A stretch of DNA of 64,000 bases from JASHVB01 sp036489395 (lineage in GTDB: Bacteria > Pseudomonadota > Alphaproteobacteria > Acetobacterales > Acetobacteraceae). Made by a program: the position numbers and the translations under genes. Below are positions 1 through 7,046 of this stretch, one piece after another. The notes beneath the pieces were generated by a model that did not search any database, was not told the DNA's origin, and saw nothing but the letters and a program-made list of their open reading frames with translations. The stretch is from assembly GCA_036489395.1 (NCBI GenBank), contig DASXFW010000404.1, forward strand, positions 1-64,000, in the 5' to 3' direction. Numbering within the stretch: position 1 is the first letter of the stretch; the number at the start of each line of letters is the position of its first letter.

Positions 1-117
1 CTGGCGCTGCGGATCAACCGCTTGAACGGCGATTGGGACGCCTATTGGGCCCGCCTCGCCGCCAAGCCGCCCGCCAATCTCAACCAGCCAACAGTGTCGT
101 CAGATGTCGCCGCTTGA
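1..117 (+). CDS. C-terminal end of an unidentified protein (cut by window edge)
   Basis: Frame 1 is open from the first base to a TGA at 115-117 and gives 38 residues (start LALRINRLNGDWDAYW). The Asp/Trp-rich tail reads like a folded protein end rather than noise. The next gene in the same direction is hpnL-like, so this could be the upstream gene of a hopanoid cluster. I do not recognise the family. A transposase C-terminus is another possibility. Confidence 0.4.
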   Translation: MALRINRLNGDWDAYWARLAAKPPANLNQPTVSSDVAA

Positions 118-248
118 GCGCACAAGTTTGGTTCGCACCCCTACGGGCCACCGCGCACCCCGCCGATCCCGCGGTCACCGCCACCGCTTCGCCCTTGCTC
201 AGCCGCAGCACCCCAGGCAGAAGCGCAGCAATTCCGCGGGACAGCCAG

Positions 249-1217
249 GTGCGCAAGCTTTCCTTCCTCCTCGCCCTCATCGGCCTGACGATCTCGATCT
301 CGCTCGTCGCCTGGTTCGGGTTCGATGGCGTCCTGGACGCCGCAGCGTCCGCCGGATGGGGCGGCTTCGCCATCATCTGCGCCTGGCAGTTGCTGTTGTT
401 CGGTGTCCTCGGCCTCGCCTGGGACGCCATCGTGCCGCCGCGCACCGCACGCCGGCTCTGGTTGTTCGTCTGGGGCCGCATGGTGCGCGACGCCTCCGCC
501 AACTGCCTGCCCTTCTCCCAGGTCGGCGGCTTCGTGTTCGGCGCCCGCGCTGTCACCTTGCACGGCATCGCCTGGCCGCTCGCCACCGCCTCCACCGTCG
601 TCGATGTAACAGCCGAGTTCCTCGCCCAGCTCGCCTTCACCGGCATCGGCCTTGGCATTCTGCTGGCGCGCGCGCCGCGCTCCGAGCTGGCTGTCCCGGT
701 TGAAGTCGGCCTGGGGCTCGCCATCATGGCGGGTTTCGCCTTCATCTGGCTGCAACAGGGCGCCGCGCCGCTGTTCGCGCGTATCGGCGGGCGCATCGCC
801 GGCCGCTGGTTCGGCACCGCCAAGGAACGCCTGGACGTGCTGCAGACGGAATTGTCGCTGATCTACGGCCACACCGTGCGGCTGGCGTTTGGGTTCATCA
901 TCCACCTGGCGGGTTGGCTCGGCACTGGCATGGCCGGGTGGATCGCCTATCGCGTTATCGGCGTGCCGATCGATTTCGACGACGCGCTGGCGATCGAGGC
1001 GCTGCTGTCGGCCGCCGCCGCCGTCGCGTTCCTGGTGCCGGTCAACGCCGGCGTACAGGAAGCCGGCTATGCCGGCCTGGGCGCCATCTTCGGCGTGCCA
1101 CCGGAGATGTCGCTCGGTGTCTCGCTGATCCGACGCGCGCGCGACCTGATGGTGGGCGTACCGATCCTGCTGCTCTGGCAATGGATGGAAGTGCGGCGGC
1201 TGCGGCGAACGGCGTGA
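249..1217 (+). CDS. hpnL: HpnL-type hopanoid-associated membrane protein (LPG synthase TM-like fold)
   Basis: An integral membrane protein of about 322 residues with roughly eight hydrophobic segments. The family resembles the flippase-like membrane part of lysylphosphatidylglycerol synthase and is usually encoded with hopanoid biosynthesis genes. Family-typical stretches are visible: WGRMVRDASANCLPFSQVGG near the N-terminal third, AFLVPVNAGVQEAGY, and a C-terminal LIRRARDLMVGVPILLLWQW. I chose the GTG at 249 because it follows a GGGA-like ribosome site and begins directly with a membrane segment. The frame is open further upstream (to 33), but that extension is Arg/Pro-rich and looks non-coding. 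The exact transport role of HpnL is not settled. The gene is convergent with the phosphatase downstream. Confidence 0.85.
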   Translation: MRKLSFLLALIGLTISISLVAWFGFDGVLDAAASAGWGGFAIICAWQLLLFGVLGLAWDAIVPPRTARRLWLFVWGRMVRDASANCLPFSQVGGFVFGARAVTLHGIAWPLATASTVVDVTAEFLAQLAFTGIGLGILLARAPRSELAVPVEVGLGLAIMAGFAFIWLQQGAAPLFARIGGRIAGRWFGTAKERLDVLQTELSLIYGHTVRLAFGFIIHLAGWLGTGMAGWIAYRVIGVPIDFDDALAIEALLSAAAAVAFLVPVNAGVQEAGYAGLGAIFGVPPEMSLGVSLIRRARDLMVGVPILLLWQWMEVRRLRRTA

Positions 1218-1229
1218 CGCGACGAGAAT

Positions 1230-1326
1230 CCCCCTCCCCTTGCGGGAGGGGTTCGGGAGGGGTGCGTACAGCCACGGGCCCAGGAAACACGGACCCCTCC
1301 CCCTGACGCCTCCCTCAAGGGGGGGA
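1230..1326. repeat. Dispersed C-rich hairpin repeat, copy 1 (family A)
   Basis: Imperfect inverted repeat with CCCCTCCCCTTGCGGGAGGGG on the left, a GGGTGCGTAC core, and a complementary C-rich arm on the right. It fills the gap between convergent genes, where it could act as a bidirectional transcript end. Related copies lie at 28451, 35163 and 45053. Confidence 0.75.
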
Positions 1327-1341
1327 ATCTCAGCGACAGCG

Positions 1342-2157
1342 TCACGCCGCCAGGAACCCCACCACATCCTCCTCCAGCACCGCACAGGTCAGCGGCCCGC
1401 CAATGCCGGCACCCGTGTCGATACCGATCCGATTCTGCCCGACCGCCGGCAGCGGCGACGTATTGTGTCCGTGCACCACCACGACGCCGAAATCGGCCTC
1501 CGACCACAGGAACGGCTGGCGCATCGTCAGTAGGTCGTCCGGTGTCTGGGCCGCCAATGCGACGCCGGGGCGGATGCCGGCGTGCACGAACAGGTAATCG
1601 CCTTCGCGATGCGACAGGGACAGGGAGCGCAGGACGGCAAGGTGCGAAGTGGGCAGCGCTATTTCCCATGACTCACGCGGCAAGTCCGTATCGATGCCCC
1701 AACTCGCCAGCGCGGCGCGACCGCCGGCCCACAACCAGTCGGTTGCCGCGGCTCGATCGCCGGCCAGCGCGTCCAGCAGCATGCGCTCGTGGTCGCCCAT
1801 CAGGTTGACGGTCGTTACGCCCGCGACCGGCGATCCTTGCGCCAGCAACGCGACCACGCCAGCACTGTCAGGGCCGAGATCGATGTAGTCGCCGAGATGA
1901 ACCAGCACGGCCGACGCGATCGGCCGTGCCGCAAGGTCCGCCGCCACCGCCGCATGCAACGCGACAAGCTGTGCGCTGCAACCATGCACGTCGCCGATGG
2001 CATAGACGCGCCGCCCGCGCGGCAGCCATCCCGGCGCCCGGCGGAATCGCAGCGCATCGGCCGTTGCCGCAAGCGGCTGCGGTGGTACGCCGGTCGGAAC
2101 ATGCGTTGCATCGAGTGCCGCGCGCGCCCTCACCCCGGCCCGTCGCACGCGCCGCAT
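1342..2157 (-). CDS. PPP-type metallophosphoesterase (serine/threonine protein phosphatase family)
   Basis: A 271-residue calcineurin-like phosphoesterase of the PPP class with a two-metal active site. Motifs in order are GDVHG near residue 55, GDYIDLGPDS near 88, GDHE near 120, FVHAG near 192 and VHGHN near 229. The third motif is normally GNHE; here the metal-binding Asn is replaced by Asp, which is unusual. The first 40 residues are Arg/Ala-rich with no motif, so the true start may be internal. The ATG at 2157 has only a weak AGGGG upstream. The substrate could be a phosphoprotein or a dinucleotide, and sequence alone does not tell. It is transcribed divergently from the hydratase pair. 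Confidence 0.85.
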   Translation of the reverse strand: MRRVRRAGVRARAALDATHVPTGVPPQPLAATADALRFRRAPGWLPRGRRVYAIGDVHGCSAQLVALHAAVAADLAARPIASAVLVHLGDYIDLGPDSAGVVALLAQGSPVAGVTTVNLMGDHERMLLDALAGDRAAATDWLWAGGRAALASWGIDTDLPRESWEIALPTSHLAVLRSLSLSHREGDYLFVHAGIRPGVALAAQTPDDLLTMRQPFLWSEADFGVVVVHGHNTSPLPAVGQNRIGIDTGAGIGGPLTCAVLEEDVVGFLAA

Positions 2158-2229
2158 CAGCCCGCACCCCTGTTCCGTTTGCGCGGCACCCTGCTAGGCT
2201 CAACCCAACCGAAGCCCTGGAGGGAACCG

Positions 2230-2712
2230 TTGGCCAAGATCACCTTCCCCGTTGAAGCGGGCCATATCATGTTGTTCGCGCGCGCCGTCGGCGACATGAA
2301 CCCGGTCTATCACGATGCCGAAGCCGCACAGAAGACCGAGGCCGGCGGCATCATCGCGCCGCCCACCTTTCCGCAGGCGGTGTCGCAGTTCGATCCGGAC
2401 TATCCGTTGCGCTGGCGTCCGGGTCAGCCGTGGTTCGGTTCCGGCAAGACTCCGACCGGCGTGGAAAAGCGCAGCAGCGGCGGCGGCGGTCTGCATGCAG
2501 AGCAACATTTCGAATATCATCGGCCGGTGCGTCCGGGCGACGTGCTGTCGGTGGAAACCAAGCCAGGCAACACCTGGGAGCGCGAGAGCAAGCGCGCCGG
2601 CAAGCTGACGTTCCGCGAGACGATCAAGGAGTATCGCGACCAGAACGGCGAGCTGGTGGTCACCGCGCGCAGCGTCGGCGTGACCACCGAACGTCCCGTG
2701 GACCAGGGTTGA
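2230..2712 (+). CDS. FAS1-like/MaoC dehydratase subunit (N-terminal hot-dog half)
   Basis: A 160-residue hot-dog fold protein of the N-terminal MaoC-like (FAS1-like dehydratase) type. It shows HIMLFARAVGDMNPVYHD near the start and a conserved ARSVGV-type strand near the end. In this family the two hot-dog halves pair as a heterodimer that hydrates enoyl-CoA. The second half is the next gene, 13 bases downstream. The start is probably TTG at 2230: an AGGGA ribosome site sits at 2220-2225 and the protein then begins AKITFPVEAGH, matching the family N-terminus. The frame is open further upstream but that part resembles no protein. Confidence 0.8.
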   Translation: MAKITFPVEAGHIMLFARAVGDMNPVYHDAEAAQKTEAGGIIAPPTFPQAVSQFDPDYPLRWRPGQPWFGSGKTPTGVEKRSSGGGGLHAEQHFEYHRPVRPGDVLSVETKPGNTWERESKRAGKLTFRETIKEYRDQNGELVVTARSVGVTTERPVDQG

Positions 2713-2725
2713 GGAGCACCACGCC

Positions 2726-3148
2726 ATGGCACTGAAAGCCAGCGAGCTGACGGTCGGCGACACGCACAGCGAGCGCGTCGTCGAGAACCTGTCGCGCACC
2801 GAGATCACCATGTACTGCGGCGCCTCCGGCGACTATAATCCGCTGCATGCAGATGAGGTGTACACCACGAAAGTCGCCGGCTATCCCAGCGTTTTCGCGC
2901 ACGGCATGCTGACGATGGGACTGACCGGCAAGATGCTGACGAACTATGTCGGCGACGGGCGGCTGACGAAGTTCGGGGTGCGCTTCACCAACCAGGTATG
3001 GCCGGGCGACGACCTGGACTCGAAGGCGACGGTCGCCGCGGTGCGCGAGGAAGCCGGCCATCATTACGTCGATCTGACGCTGTCCACCACGAACCAGGAC
3101 GGCAAGGAAGTGGTCAGCGGCAGTGCTACGGCGCGGATCGATCCGTAG
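2726..3148 (+). CDS. MaoC-family dehydratase/enoyl-CoA hydratase (catalytic half)
   Basis: A 140-residue hot-dog protein carrying the MaoC hydratase motif: the GDYNPLHADE segment near residue 34 supplies the catalytic Asp and His, followed by VFAHGMLTMG. With the preceding gene it should form an (R)-specific enoyl-CoA hydratase heterodimer acting on an acyl-CoA chain. A GAGGAG-like ribosome site precedes the ATG. The pair is surely co-transcribed. The natural acyl substrate cannot be read from sequence. Confidence 0.87.
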   Translation: MALKASELTVGDTHSERVVENLSRTEITMYCGASGDYNPLHADEVYTTKVAGYPSVFAHGMLTMGLTGKMLTNYVGDGRLTKFGVRFTNQVWPGDDLDSKATVAAVREEAGHHYVDLTLSTTNQDGKEVVSGSATARIDP

Positions 3149-3241
3149 GCGTATTCGTGTCATGGCCGTGGATCTCGTGTCATGGCCGGCGAACGCCGGT
3201 CATCCACGTCTTTTCCTGCTACGAGCAGCGGAGACGTGGGT

Positions 3242-3354
3242 GGCCGGGCCAAGCCCCATACGCATCAGGATAAGCGCGTGGCGGAGACGGAATTTCCATG
3301 TGTCATGGCCGGCCCACCCGCTTATCCTGATGCACATGGGGTCAAGCCCGGCCA
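3242..3354. repeat. Dispersed hairpin repeat with TCATGGCCGG motif (family D)
   Basis: Two arms of about 40 bases (around 3243-3282 and 3314-3353) are inverted copies of each other with a few mismatches. The core is GCATCAGGATAAGCG, read in reverse on the right arm. Flanking it are several TCATGGCCGG motifs that recur elsewhere in the window (41.6 kb, 59.3 kb). The 225-base gap 3149-3373 holds nothing else that I can see. Confidence 0.7.
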
Positions 3355-3373
3355 TGACACATGATCCGCAGCC

Positions 3374-4405
3374 ATGACGGCTAACCATGCACGCACCACG
3401 TCCGTGCTGCCCGTCTCGGTCGTCACCGGCTTCCTCGGCAGCGGCAAGACGACACTGATCCGCCGCATCCTGCGCGACCCGGCGTTCGCCAACACCGCCG
3501 TCATCGTCAACGAATTCGGCGAGATCGGGCTCGACCACGAGCTGATCGCCAGCAGCGGCGAGACCCTGCTGACACTGACCACCGGCTGCCTGTGCTGCGC
3601 CGTGCGCAGCGACCTGATCGCCACGCTGCTCGAACTCGCGGCACGCCGCGAGGCCGGCGAAATCGCGTATGAACGAGTCCTGATCGAAACATCCGGCCTG
3701 GCCGATCCCGCCCCCATCCTCCAGGCGCTGATGACGGATGCCGACATCGCCCGCGGCCACGCCATCGGCACGCTGCTGACCGTGGTGGATGCCGTGCACG
3801 GCGAGACGACGCTCGATCGCCACCCCGAAGCGCGCCGGCAGATCGCGCTCGCCGATCGGCTGGCGTTCAGCAAGACCGACATCGACGCACCTGCCGATGC
3901 ATTGCGCGAGCGGCTCACCGCGCTGAACCAGGCCGCGGACGTTCTGACGACCGGCGCCCTTCTGCCGTCCATGCTGTTCGCCACCGCCGATGATGCCGCG
4001 CGTGCGGGCCGCCTCGCATCGCTGCCCGCCGGCGGCCGATCGGTGTTCCTCCGCGCGCAGCACAGCGACGGCATCCAGACCCTCGCCTTGCAGCGCGACC
4101 GCCCGGTTCCCGCCCTGGCGCTGACGCTTCTGCTACAGGCACTTGCGGAACACTGCGGTCCGCGGCTGCTGCGCGTAAAGGGCATGGTGGACATTGAAGA
4201 AATGCCAGGGCGGCCGGCGGTGATCCACGGCGTGCAGCACGTCTTTGCAGCGCCCGAATTCCTCGCGCAATGGCCATCCGCGGACCACACCACGCGCATA
4301 GTCTTCATTGCCCGCGGCGTGCCGCGCCATTTCCCCGCCCGTTTGCTCGACGCGATCGAAACCGAAGTGCGCGAGGAGTTGGAAACCGCCGCCGCATCGC
4401 GCTAG
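3374..4405 (+). CDS. CobW/P47K-family GTPase (metal chaperone type)
   Basis: A 343-residue G3E-family GTPase. Visible motifs are a Walker A loop GFLGSGKTT at residues 19-27, the metal-binding GCLCC signature near residue 72, an ETSGLADP switch segment near 105, and SKTD (variant of the NKxD guanine-specificity motif) near 160. A CobW C-terminal domain follows from about residue 215 (FLRAQHSDGIQTLAL onwards). Relatives insert zinc or cobalt into target enzymes. The next gene is a metal-dependent cyclase-family hydrolase, so a client relationship is possible but not shown. No zinc-uptake-regulator site was recognised upstream. Confidence 0.88.
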   Translation: MTANHARTTSVLPVSVVTGFLGSGKTTLIRRILRDPAFANTAVIVNEFGEIGLDHELIASSGETLLTLTTGCLCCAVRSDLIATLLELAARREAGEIAYERVLIETSGLADPAPILQALMTDADIARGHAIGTLLTVVDAVHGETTLDRHPEARRQIALADRLAFSKTDIDAPADALRERLTALNQAADVLTTGALLPSMLFATADDAARAGRLASLPAGGRSVFLRAQHSDGIQTLALQRDRPVPALALTLLLQALAEHCGPRLLRVKGMVDIEEMPGRPAVIHGVQHVFAAPEFLAQWPSADHTTRIVFIARGVPRHFPARLLDAIETEVREELETAAASR

Positions 4406-4442
4406 GCTCGCCGCAACAAGAAACGGCAGGAGCCTGAGCAGC

Positions 4443-5132
4443 ATGGAATTCGTCGATCTGAGCCGGGAGTTGTTCCACCGCACGCAGACCCATCCCAACC
4501 ATCCGCCGATGATCATGACGGTATGGAGCGACCACAACGAAAAGCGCATCGCCGGCAACACGGTGTTTTCGTCGAAGGCGATGTCGCTCGCGTTCTCCGA
4601 CCACGTCGGCACCCATGTCGATGCGCCGGTGCATTTCGATCCGCGCCCCGGCGCGCCGTCGATCGACGAGGTGCCGCTGGAGAACTTCTACACCGAGGCG
4701 ATCTGCCTCGATCTGTCGCACGCGCCGCTGAAGCACTCGATCACCGTCGCGGAGATGGAAGCCGCGCTCGACAAATCCGGCCAGCAGATCCGCCCGCGCG
4801 ACACTGTCCTGCTGTACATGGCGACCAACGAGCGGCTGCTCGGCAAGCCTGGCTACCTGCACGACTTCCCAGGCCTGGCCTTGGAATCCGTGCACTGGCT
4901 GGCGGACAGGGGCATCCTGATGTTCGGCGTGGAAGCGATCAGCCCGGCACCCGAGGGCGAGCCGAACTTCCTTGCCCACATGGCCTGCGCCGAGCGCGGC
5001 ATTACCCATATCGAGTGCCTCGCCAACCTGGATAAGCTCATCGGCCGCGGCCGCTTTCGCTTCATCGGTTTCCCGCTGAGGATTCGCGGCGGCACCGCCA
5101 GCCCGATTCGCGCCGTCGCGATGTTCGAGTGA
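4443..5132 (+). CDS. Cyclase-family metal hydrolase (kynurenine formamidase-like fold)
   Basis: A 229-residue protein of the cyclase/kynurenine formamidase family. The signature metal-binding segment HVGTHVDAPVHF at residues 57-68 supplies the His and Asp ligands, and FVDLSRELFHRTQTHPNHPP at the N-terminus is typical. The start at 4443 follows a CAGGAG ribosome site. The family hydrolyses amides, lactones or other carbonyl compounds, so the substrate here is open. It is followed after 7 bases by an SRPBCC gene, probably in one transcript. Confidence 0.82.
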   Translation: MEFVDLSRELFHRTQTHPNHPPMIMTVWSDHNEKRIAGNTVFSSKAMSLAFSDHVGTHVDAPVHFDPRPGAPSIDEVPLENFYTEAICLDLSHAPLKHSITVAEMEAALDKSGQQIRPRDTVLLYMATNERLLGKPGYLHDFPGLALESVHWLADRGILMFGVEAISPAPEGEPNFLAHMACAERGITHIECLANLDKLIGRGRFRFIGFPLRIRGGTASPIRAVAMFE

Positions 5133-5139
5133 CACGGCG

Positions 5140-5580
5140 GTGCCGGCGGTCGAAGTTGCCATCACCATCCGGCGGCCACGTCGCGACGTCGGCCGGGTGA
5201 TGTTCAACCCGCAATACGATCCCGAATGGATCGGCGGCATTCTGGAAGTGCGGCGCGCCGAAGCCGGACCGCTGCGGCGCGGCAGCACGCTGGAGCGAGT
5301 TTCCCGCTCCCGGTGGCGGGATTGCGTCAGCGTATTCCACGTCGTGGACCACGAGCCGGACCGCACCCTGGAGCTCCACGCGGATCCCCCCGTGGCACAA
5401 CGCATCCGCTACACGCTGGAAGGAATTCCCGAAGGCACGATCGCCCGGATCAAGGCGCATCGCGCCGCGGCAGGCATGCTTCGCCTGCCCATCTCGATCG
5501 ACGCGATGCTGCTGCGCCGCGCGATCATGCAGGACCTGGATCGGCTGAAATGGCTGGTGGAGGCCGGCGGTATCAGGTGA
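5140..5580 (+). CDS. SRPBCC/START-like lipid- or ligand-binding protein
   Basis: A 146-residue protein with the START-like helix-grip pattern: N-terminal strand VEVAITIRRP, the helix DVGRVMFNPQYDPEWIGGIL, alternating strands, and a long C-terminal helix (MLLRRAIMQDLDRLKWLVEA). These proteins bind small hydrophobic ligands or act as polyketide-cyclase relatives. The start is GTG at 5140, 7 bases after the previous stop, so it is probably translationally coupled. No specific ligand can be named. Confidence 0.7.
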   Translation: MPAVEVAITIRRPRRDVGRVMFNPQYDPEWIGGILEVRRAEAGPLRRGSTLERVSRSRWRDCVSVFHVVDHEPDRTLELHADPPVAQRIRYTLEGIPEGTIARIKAHRAAAGMLRLPISIDAMLLRRAIMQDLDRLKWLVEAGGIR

Positions 5581-5650
5581 AACGATCCGCCGGCGGGCAG
5601 GCGGAACGATCCGGTGGTGGGCGGGCGGAACGATCCGGTGGCACGGGGTG
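5581..5650. repeat. 24-base tandem repeat, about 2.9 copies
   Basis: AACGATCCG followed by a GG-rich stretch recurs at 5581, 5605 and 5629, a 24-base period starting immediately after the stop codon of the SRPBCC gene. The third copy is degenerate. Confidence 0.7.
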
Positions 5651-5663
5651 GACGCACCGCCCG

Positions 5664-5756
5664 CCCCCCGTCATGCCGACGAAGGTCGGCATCCACGACT
5701 TCCCGCACTGCCCGCAGCGAGTCGTGGATGCCGACCTTCGTCGGCATGACGGGGGG
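5664..5756. repeat. Perfect 37-bp stem hairpin repeat (family C)
   Basis: Bases 5664-5700 and 5720-5756 are perfect inverted copies separated by a 19-base loop. The arm contains GTCATGCCGACGAAGGTCGG. It lies between convergent genes (SRPBCC and mucR), so it could end transcription from both sides. The arm is itself partly palindromic (CCGACGAAGGTCGG). Confidence 0.9.
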
Positions 5757-5812
5757 TGTGGGGATGACGGGGGGCGGCACCCGCGTGGCACGCATTCCGG
5801 CAGTGGCCAGAA

Positions 5813-6238
5813 CTACGCTCGCGCCGCTTTCCGCCCGGCCTTCTTCCCCGACGCGCCACGCTTCTGACCCAGGCCGATCTTCTTCGCCAGGGCGGAGCGA
5901 ACCTTCGCATAGTCCGGCGCCACCAGCGGATAGGTCGAAGGCAGGCCCCATTTCGAGCGGTATTGCGCGACCGACAGGTTATGGTCGGTCATCAGGTGCC
6001 GCTTGAGCATGGAAAAATGCTTGCCGCATTCGAGGCACACGACGTGGTCGCCGAACACGGATTTACGGACCGGCACGGCCGGTTCGGCCTTGGCCGGTTC
6101 CGGCGACTCCTGGCCTACCGTAGCAAGCGCATGGTGAACCTGCCGTATAAGCTCGGGAAGCTGCTCCGTTGGCACAGTGTTGTGGCTGGCGTGCGCACTC
6201 ACGATCTGTGCGGCGAGCGCAAGCACCTTGTCGTCCAT
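5813..6238 (-). CDS. mucR: MucR/Ros-family zinc-finger transcriptional regulator
   Basis: A 141-residue alphaproteobacterial MucR/Ros regulator. The zinc finger is CLECGKHFSMLKRHLMTDH near residue 68 (C-x2-C-x9-H-x4-H), followed by the family-typical YRSKWGLPSTYPLVAPDYA. The Lys/Arg/Ala-rich tail is common for nucleoid-binding MucR proteins. The ATG at 6238 begins MDDKVLALAAQIVSAH, the usual start. MucR proteins repress exopolysaccharide, surface and cell-cycle genes at AT-rich promoters. The gene sits close to the two-partner secretion locus, which makes that locus a candidate target by inference only. Confidence 0.92.
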   Translation of the reverse strand: MDDKVLALAAQIVSAHASHNTVPTEQLPELIRQVHHALATVGQESPEPAKAEPAVPVRKSVFGDHVVCLECGKHFSMLKRHLMTDHNLSVAQYRSKWGLPSTYPLVAPDYAKVRSALAKKIGLGQKRGASGKKAGRKAARA

Positions 6239-6342
6239 TTGTCTTCTCCCAAGACACCTTGGCGCGCTTCTTAGTATGTCTGCGGTGATTCGGCCAGCAG
6301 GACGTGCTTCGACAGGTCCGACCCGGTCCGCTACGGCGGCAC

Positions 6343-6639
6343 CTAGCGCGTCGGGACGTCCTGGTCTGCCGCCGGAAACGGAAAGAACCGTGCGCTGCCA
6401 AAGGCTTCGTAAGCATAGCGCAGCGCCAGGTTCTGCGCGTTCGGGCCGGTGAAGAAATGTGGTTTCTCGCGGCCCGCAGCGGTCGTGACCGGCGCCTCGA
6501 CGATCCATCGGTCGTGCATTTCGGGCGCCGGATATACCCGCGCCGGTTCCAACACCCTCGACGGACTGCCCTGTGCCCCCACGTGCTCCCCTCTGCTGCG
6601 CCGAGCGCCTGCTGCGGTGCAGCATAACAGACCTGACAC
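6343..6639 (-). CDS. Conserved hypothetical small protein
   Basis: Open frame of up to 98 residues. The C-terminal 60 residues look protein-like (MHDRWIVEAPVTTA, then FTGPNAQNLALRYAYEAFGS) and resemble small uncharacterised alphaproteobacterial proteins. The N-terminal part is less convincing. A GTG near 6582 with GGGGAG just before it may be the true start, so the gene is perhaps about 79 residues. No domain, signal peptide or function is recognised. Confidence 0.5.
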   Translation of the reverse strand: MSGLLCCTAAGARRSRGEHVGAQGSPSRVLEPARVYPAPEMHDRWIVEAPVTTAAGREKPHFFTGPNAQNLALRYAYEAFGSARFFPFPAADQDVPTR

Positions 6640-7046
6640 TCCGATGAAAGGCCCGTGTTACAGGCCCATGGTACAGGCCTCGACCGCAGGCTCAGCGGAG
6701 TGCCCGCCACGGCGGCCGGTCGCAGCCCCCCCTTCACGCGCCGCAGGTGCTCTGTCACTGCCGCAGCCCTTGTCGCGGCACCGCGTCGGGCCTCGGGATT
6801 TCGCTCCAATTCGAATACGGTATCGCACCGGCTGCATGTCGATGACGAAATCTCTTGATATTTCATGCAAAGAATCGGCAAAAGAGTGCGGTCGATCGAC
6901 CCCGCGCGACAAACTCCGGCATGGTCTGGCTACGAGATGAAATCGTGATATCCGCATGGCAACGTTGCGATGTTTCTTTATTGACGTTGCGTCATCGTTC
7001 CGCGATGCTTAGCTTTACGTGCGTAGGGGTGAAGCGGAGGCTAAGC
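6640..7046 (+). promoter_or_regulatory. Upstream region of the two-partner secretion operon
   Basis: About 400 bases with no convincing gene, becoming AT-richer from 6790 towards tpsB. A perfect 12-base palindrome GGTCGATCGACC lies at 6890-6901 and could be an operator. A TTGACG at 6981 is a possible -35 element without a good -10 partner. The AT-rich composition next to a mucR gene is compatible with MucR control, but this is an inference. Confidence 0.4.

Noticed and set aside
141..1385. Minus-strand 414-codon frame across the hpnL gene
   Set aside because: It is an antisense shadow of a membrane gene, with low-complexity His/Arg-rich sequence and no ribosome site.
6449..6940. Plus-strand 163-codon frame upstream of tpsB
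   Set aside because: It overlaps the better-supported minus-strand hypothetical gene and has no ribosome site or protein-like pattern.
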